Assembly (NCBI GenBank): GCA_009774465.1
Contig: VSNT01000001.1
Location: forward strand, 1-64,000
Origin: Lachnospiraceae bacterium
GTDB taxonomy: Bacteria; Bacillota_A; Clostridia; Lachnospirales; Lachnospiraceae
Reading direction: 5' to 3'
DNA length: 64,000 nucleotides
Each line of letters opens with the position of its first letter. Positions within the stretch are counted from its first letter, which is position 1. Positions 59,859 to 64,000 of the stretch are shown in pieces. Made by a program: the position numbers and the translations under genes. Under the pieces are notes generated by a model. That model did no database searches and was not told the DNA's origin. It saw only the letters and a list, made by a program, of their open reading frames with translations.

Positions 59859-60911
59859 CTATGCTAAATAATTTTCTAAAAAATCCACCAGTATCTGCAT
59901 CTGTTCATCCGTTCCTATGGTGATGCGCAGATAGTTGTCAATTCTGGGCTTATTCCAGTATCTGACATATATATTGTTTTCTCTTAAGGCAAGAAAAATA
60001 TCCTTTGCCGGAACGCTTTTATGGGTGACGAACAAAAAATTACTTTTAGAATCGGTAAAAGAAAATCCAAGCCTCTTTAGCTGGTTTTTCGTCCACTCTC
60101 TTGTTTTTACGATTTTCCCAACGATTTCCTTAAAATAAGCATCATCCAGAACAGCCGCCTCTCCTGCCAAAACAGCCGGCGTATTCATGGTATAGGAATT
60201 AAAAGAAAATTTAACATCCTTTAAATACCGGATCATTTTTTCATTTGCAATTGCAAATCCAATCCGCATTCCAGCCATTGCCCGTGATTTGGAAAAGGTC
60301 TGTACCACCATCAGATTATCGTACCGGTCTACAAAGGGCACCATACTTTCGCCTCCGAAATCAATGTAGGCCTCATCTATAATCACTACGGAATCCGGAT
60401 TTTTCTTTATAATCTCCTCAAATAATGCAGTCTGTTCAAGCACCCCTGTAGGCGCATTGGGATTGGGAATAATGATACCTCCGTTGGGCACAAAGTAATC
60501 TTCTTTTTTCATGCGGAAGTTTTCATCAAGGGGACACTGCCTGAAAGAAATCCGAAACACATCCGCCCACACATCATAAAAAGAATAGGTAATATCCGGA
60601 AACAAAATCGGCTGATTCCCATTAAAAAAAGTCATAAATGACATGGCAAGCACATCATCAGAGCCTACTCCCACGAAAACCTGTTCCGGTTTCACATGGT
60701 AATAGTCTGCCAGCGCATTCACCAGCTTTTGAGCATTCATATCGGGATAAAGCCGAAGCGTATCCGTCTCAAGCTTTTTTATAACATCTGCCACTGCCGG
60801 CGATGGGGGATATGGGCATTCATTGGTATTCAACTTAATAACTCCTGCCTGCCCCGGCTGTTCTCCTGCAACATAAGGATCTACCCTTCTTACATTTTCT
60901 TCCCAGCTCAT
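59859..60911 (-). CDS. hisC: Histidinol-phosphate aminotransferase
   Basis: 350 aa PLP enzyme. Family marks: LNTNECPYPPSP near 29, PNAPTG near 155, PLP Lys in FSKSRAMAGMRIG near 215, and C-terminal YLRITIGT. It interconverts histidinol-phosphate and imidazole-acetol phosphate; family members can also act on aromatic amino acids. No other his gene is linked here. AAGGA lies eight nt before ATG 60911. Confidence 0.9.
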   Translation of the reverse strand: MSWEENVRRVDPYVAGEQPGQAGVIKLNTNECPYPPSPAVADVIKKLETDTLRLYPDMNAQKLVNALADYYHVKPEQVFVGVGSDDVLAMSFMTFFNGNQPILFPDITYSFYDVWADVFRISFRQCPLDENFRMKKEDYFVPNGGIIIPNPNAPTGVLEQTALFEEIIKKNPDSVVIIDEAYIDFGGESMVPFVDRYDNLMVVQTFSKSRAMAGMRIGFAIANEKMIRYLKDVKFSFNSYTMNTPAVLAGEAAVLDDAYFKEIVGKIVKTREWTKNQLKRLGFSFTDSKSNFLFVTHKSVPAKDIFLALRENNIYVRYWNKPRIDNYLRITIGTDEQMQILVDFLENYLA

Positions 60912-60952
60912 GTTCTGTTTCCTTTCCATATGAAATCCTATCTATGGTAACA

Positions 60953-61981
60953 TTATCCTGCATTTGATGCAAGCTCTTCGGCTTCCTTCTTATAACTTTC
61001 CGCCTGTTCATAAAAGCCCATAGCCTCATAGCACCGGCAAAGCCCCAGACGGGGCAGTTCCTGACTACAGTGAATATTTAAAATGCCTGCTGTTTCATAG
61101 GCCGCATTATAGTACCAGATGGCTGCTTCCTGGTATTCTTCTGCAGACAGATAATATTCTCCAAGCTCATAGCATACTTCGCTTACTCCGCCGCCATCGC
61201 CTGCAGTGTCCTTCATGGCATAGCGGAACATTTTCAGATAATCCCCTCTTAATCTGGCTGCCCGGACGATAATACAGACTGCCTCCTTAAACTGCTCCTG
61301 TTTCGTCTCCGGATCTTCTGCAATTTGCGTAAAATAGCCTTCCGCCTTCATTAAATCCTGTTCGCTGCCTGCAAGCAGAAGTTCTCTTGCATATAAATTC
61401 ATAAGCCGGGCAGACAACTCCTGCCCTGCATCTGCCATTTTTTGAAACATTTCAATGTCCCGCCCCGCATGGCTTTCTTCGGGCAGATGTGTAATTTCTA
61501 TATCGCTGTCATACACCACAGGAAGGAGCCTTACCGTCTCATGCACCGGTTCAATCCACTGAAAGGTTCGCAGCCTTTTAAACAGTTTCGGCCGAAGCTC
61601 TCTGTCAAAATTATAGACAGTTCCGTAGGAAAGCTGATTTCCATAATACATCTGCACCAGCTCCACCTCAGGCAGAAGGCTTCTTTTCAGCTTTCTAAAT
61701 CTTTCATGATTTTCTCCATCCAGCACTTCATCTGCATCCGCTGTATAAATATATTCACACTCCGCTTTGGAAAAAGAAAAATTTCTGGCGTCGGCAAAGC
61801 TGCCTGTCCATGTGAAATCATAAATCTTCTGCGTGTATCCGGCGGCAATTTCCTTCGTCCTGTCCGTAGAACCGGTATCCACAATAATGATCTCATCCAT
61901 TAAATCACAAATACTGTCAAGGCATCTGGCAAGTATCTTTTCTTCATTTTTTACTATCATGCACAAACTGATCGTTACCAT
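60953..61981 (-). CDS. Glycosyltransferase family 2 protein with TPR-like C-terminus
   Basis: 342 aa. GT-A fold start VTISLCMIVKNEEKIL, then VDTGSTDRT near 43 and TADADEVLD near 86-94, as in SPBc2-type GT2 enzymes fused to helical repeats (about 200-340). Sugar donor and acceptor unknown. GTG/ATG: ATG 61981 favoured, with GGAG nine nt upstream. Confidence 0.85.
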   Translation of the reverse strand: MVTISLCMIVKNEEKILARCLDSICDLMDEIIIVDTGSTDRTKEIAAGYTQKIYDFTWTGSFADARNFSFSKAECEYIYTADADEVLDGENHERFRKLKRSLLPEVELVQMYYGNQLSYGTVYNFDRELRPKLFKRLRTFQWIEPVHETVRLLPVVYDSDIEITHLPEESHAGRDIEMFQKMADAGQELSARLMNLYARELLLAGSEQDLMKAEGYFTQIAEDPETKQEQFKEAVCIIVRAARLRGDYLKMFRYAMKDTAGDGGGVSEVCYELGEYYLSAEEYQEAAIWYYNAAYETAGILNIHCSQELPRLGLCRCYEAMGFYEQAESYKKEAEELASNAG

Positions 61982-62042
61982 ATCTTTTTTCTCCACTTCT
62001 TAAATATAAACGCTCTAAGCTGCCCCTTTCCCGTAACGCCTC

Positions 62043-62326
62043 CATGAAAATCAGCTTTCAGAGTCCGGGAAAATATATGTACGCTGTCAGAGGATGTCAT
62101 TCCGAAGTATTTCTTAAGGAGCCCTTACAAAAACGTCAGTGGTTAGCGAGGTTAAGAGCTGCTCGCAGCTCACGAGTTGCAGGCAGCTCACAAGTTGCAA
62201 AGCAGCTCACGAGCTTAGCACTGTTACGTTTTTGTAGAGCGAAAGCGTGGCGACGAAGAAATATTCCGGAATGACATCCTCTAAAGCACTACATACACTT
62301 CCGGACTCTGAAAATTGATTTCCATG
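62043..62326. mobile_element. Long-palindrome element, copy 2 (MITE-like)
   Basis: 284 bp. Ends CATGAAAATCAGCTTTCAGA and complement of CATGGAAATCAATTTTCAGA, then inner arms AGAGGATGTCATTCCG / CGGAATGACATCCTCT. The centre shares ACAAAAACGTCAGTGG and CACTGTTACGTTTTTGT with copy 1, with one extra GCAGCTCACAAGTTGC-type unit. Base changes relative to copy 1 are matched on both arms. The flanks TAACGCCTC and TAACACCGC may be an eroded duplication. No ORF is real inside it. Confidence 0.7.
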
Positions 62327-62353
62327 TAACACCGCTGTCGGCAGTTGACAACA

Positions 62354-62397
62354 GCCCCCACATCTACTATATTTTGAGTAGTAACAGTTGTGGGGGC
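62354..62397 (+). promoter_or_regulatory. Leader hairpin before the DUF6020-like gene
   Basis: GCCCCCACA (62354-62362) pairs with TGTGGGGGC (62389-62397), with inner CTACT/AGTAG. No T-tract follows, so this is a structured leader rather than a plain terminator. It lies 78 bp before the start at 62475. Confidence 0.5.
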
Positions 62398-62474
62398 ACC
62401 TTTACGAATGTTGCGGGCCAGGCCGTTGCTTCAAGTATATCATAAGACACGATTAAGGAACAGGAGTTATTGCC

Positions 62475-64000
62475 ATGAAAGCTGTTAAGCTGAAATCTTT
62501 TCTCATCATCATTCAAAGCTTTTTTACCACATGGGCACTTATGAAAGCAGGGCGCATGGAACCGGGCAATCTGTTGACTTTTGTATTCTTTCTCCTTATT
62601 TTCCTTTTTTACAATTATGAAGATAAATGCCTGTCCGACTATGAATTTGGCCGCAGGAAAATTCTTTGCAGAGTTTCCGGCTTTGCTGCCATACTTTTTA
62701 CCATACTGTATATGGCAGTAGATTCTCCTAAATACATAGAAACCCTGACCAGCCCTCTGTTCCGTTTTGGCATTCTCACTGCGGTTTTTCTGGGTTTTTC
62801 ATTTTTATTTTACCGCCTTTTGGCATTTCTTTTTTTCTTTACCACAAATAAAACCCGTTTAAATAAACTGCTCTTTTCCAATCTCTATAATCAGCAGTTT
62901 TCAAAAAAATCCATAAAGGGATTTTTTCTGCTGCATCCCGGGTTATGCGCCTTTTTCTTATGTATGCTGTGCTGGCTTCCTTATTTTTTATATCAATATC
63001 CGGGAATCATGACGCCTGACAGTATTGTCCAGTTTGAACAGGTACTTGGCGTTACTCCCTACAGCAACCATCATCCCTGGGTGCATACCATGTTGATCAA
63101 GCTGCTTTACACTATTGGCTATCAGCTCACAGGCAGTATGCTGATTGCACTTTCCTTTTATACCTTCTTTCAGATGTGCATCCTTGCCTTTAGTGTTTCT
63201 TACCTGATAAATACGTTAAAACTCTGCCGCATCAACCCCTGGATCTGTATTTTATGCACTTTGTTCTATGCGCTGGTTCCTTATCATGGCGTATATTCCG
63301 TAACTTTATGGAAGGATATTCCTTTTGCCGCTGCTGTTCTCTGCTTTGGATGTGCCCTGCTGCGTTTCCTTCTTACGGACGCGGCTTCTTCTGCAGGCGG
63401 CAAAGTTCCTTATCTTAACTGTAACAGCCCAAAACAGCAGATTCTTAACTGGATCATTTATATAGTATCCGGCCTTATGCTGTGTCTGTTCCGCTCCAAT
63501 GGCTGGTATGCCTTTTTGCTGTGTCTGCCGTTTTTGCTGATTCATTTCAGAAAAAAGGCAAAAATCATGTATCCTGTTTTATTTGGTATGCTGGGCGCTG
63601 TCCTTATCATAAAAATTCCGGTTATGAATGCTTTCGCTGTCACACAACCGGACTTAATTGAATCTTTATCCATTCCCACACAGCAGATCAGCGCGGTTCT
63701 TTGCAATGACCGGTACCTTGCGCCGGAAGAACTTGAGCTGATAGAAAATGTGATAGATCTGACTTATATCAAGGAGCTTTACAATCCTTATTTTGCAGAT
63801 AATATGAAAGAACTGGTGCGGGCCGGAGATCAGTCCTATTTGGAAGCCCATAAGGGAGAATTTCTCAAATTATGGCTCCGCCTTGGCCTTCGATATCCGG
63901 GGGACTATCTTACTGCCTATATCCGCCAGACTTATGGCTACTGGTACCCTGATTCCTTTTATCCGGTGGCAGACGCGGAAGGCGTCAGCGCAACCTCTTT
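62475..64000 (+). CDS. DUF6020-like polytopic membrane protein (partial, runs off the window)
   Basis: Over 508 codons remain open from ATG 62475, with AGGAG eight nt upstream, to the window end, so the stop is missing. Eight or more transmembrane helices are visible. Motifs include YFLYQYPGIM, then SNHHPWVHTMLIKLL and WKDIPFAAAV, as in large Firmicute DUF6020 proteins thought to act in glycan or teichoic-acid-type assembly. I read the sequence directly; the exact family is probable only. Confidence 0.7.
   Translation, partial: MKAVKLKSFLIIIQSFFTTWALMKAGRMEPGNLLTFVFFLLIFLFYNYEDKCLSDYEFGRRKILCRVSGFAAILFTILYMAVDSPKYIETLTSPLFRFGILTAVFLGFSFLFYRLLAFLFFFTTNKTRLNKLLFSNLYNQQFSKKSIKGFFLLHPGLCAFFLCMLCWLPYFLYQYPGIMTPDSIVQFEQVLGVTPYSNHHPWVHTMLIKLLYTIGYQLTGSMLIALSFYTFFQMCILAFSVSYLINTLKLCRINPWICILCTLFYALVPYHGVYSVTLWKDIPFAAAVLCFGCALLRFLLTDAASSAGGKVPYLNCNSPKQQILNWIIYIVSGLMLCLFRSNGWYAFLLCLPFLLIHFRKKAKIMYPVLFGMLGAVLIIKIPVMNAFAVTQPDLIESLSIPTQQISAVLCNDRYLAPEELELIENVIDLTYIKELYNPYFADNMKELVRAGDQSYLEAHKGEFLKLWLRLGLRYPGDYLTAYIRQTYGYWYPDSFYPVADAEGVSATS

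Noticed and set aside
62044..62274. 76-codon plus-strand open frame
   Set aside because: It lies entirely inside the long-palindrome element and its translation is biased by the repeated GCAGCTC units; no ribosome binding site.

Overview
The window reads as chromosomal DNA of a low-GC Gram-positive anaerobe, most likely a member of the Lachnospiraceae. The supporting signs are strong AGGAGG-type ribosome binding sites, frequent GTG and TTG starts, lipoprotein signal peptides and no outer-membrane genes, the dapF-dapL route to lysine/meso-DAP, DUF5684/DUF5685 proteins, an ANTAR regulator next to glnA, and a decayed copy of a PD-(D/E)XK-like family that recurs in that group. There is no intact insertion sequence, prophage, rRNA operon or CRISPR array.

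Region by region: (1) 1-10.6 kb holds tRNA-Lys and a sugar-uptake locus. A minus-strand operon (ABC ATPase, permease, GH3 glycosidase, esterase, substrate-binding lipoprotein) is divergent from a plus-strand operon of a YesN-type regulator, a YesM-type kinase and an ABC-ATPase-like protein whose nucleotide-binding motifs are almost all destroyed. (2) 10.5-18.2 kb is minus-strand housekeeping (YfcE-like phosphodiesterase, RdgB, amidase-like protein, rRNA methyltransferase, cardiolipin synthase, pyridoxal-type kinase, MscL) with a 48-aa Asn-rich gene. (3) 18.2-19.2 kb is a small decayed toxin-antitoxin patch beside tRNA-Arg. (4) 19.3-30.6 kb has a DnaJ/DUF5685/zinc-ribbon operon, a 37-aa membrane peptide, nagA, PepSY lipoprotein, diguanylate cyclase-like protein, a LytTR regulator, DUF5684, a sigma/anti-sigma pair, dapL and dapF. 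(5) 30.6-38.9 kb contains two relics of Schlafen-type AlbA_2 genes, a transglutaminase-like protein, recQ, a palindrome-rich intergenic region, a Phd/RelE-type pair, a HAD phosphatase and a DUF4143 ATPase. (6) 38.9-51.4 kb is rich in regulators: VanS/OmpR-type and AgrC/LytTR-type two-component systems, AraC, plus a glycosyltransferase, a DedA protein, a lipoprotein and several gene relics. (7) 51.6-64 kb has GNAT, ANTAR regulator, glnA, nadE, hslO, a methyltransferase, DUF368, hisC, a glycosyltransferase and the start of a large membrane protein cut by the window edge.

The most unusual content is non-coding. Three sets of structured dispersed sequences can be read by eye. The first is a roughly 270-285 bp long-palindrome element present twice (54281-54547 and 62043-62326), with compensatory base changes between copies and a perfect 10-bp flanking duplication at one of them. 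The second is a modular 5'-leader element: unit A lies upstream of the DUF368 gene and near the toxin-antitoxin pair, and unit B lies directly upstream of the start codons of rdgB and the antitoxin gene. In unit B a hairpin loop is complementary to a segment touching the Shine-Dalgarno sequence. The third is a shorter hairpin with apical ATGCAAGCAT in the leaders of two regulator genes. Together with the degenerate ABC protein wired to a sensor-less two-component system, these are the best candidates for undescribed biology here.

All calls come from reading sequence and translations by eye. No database search, folding program or alignment was run, so family names rest on recognised motifs and confidence values reflect that.
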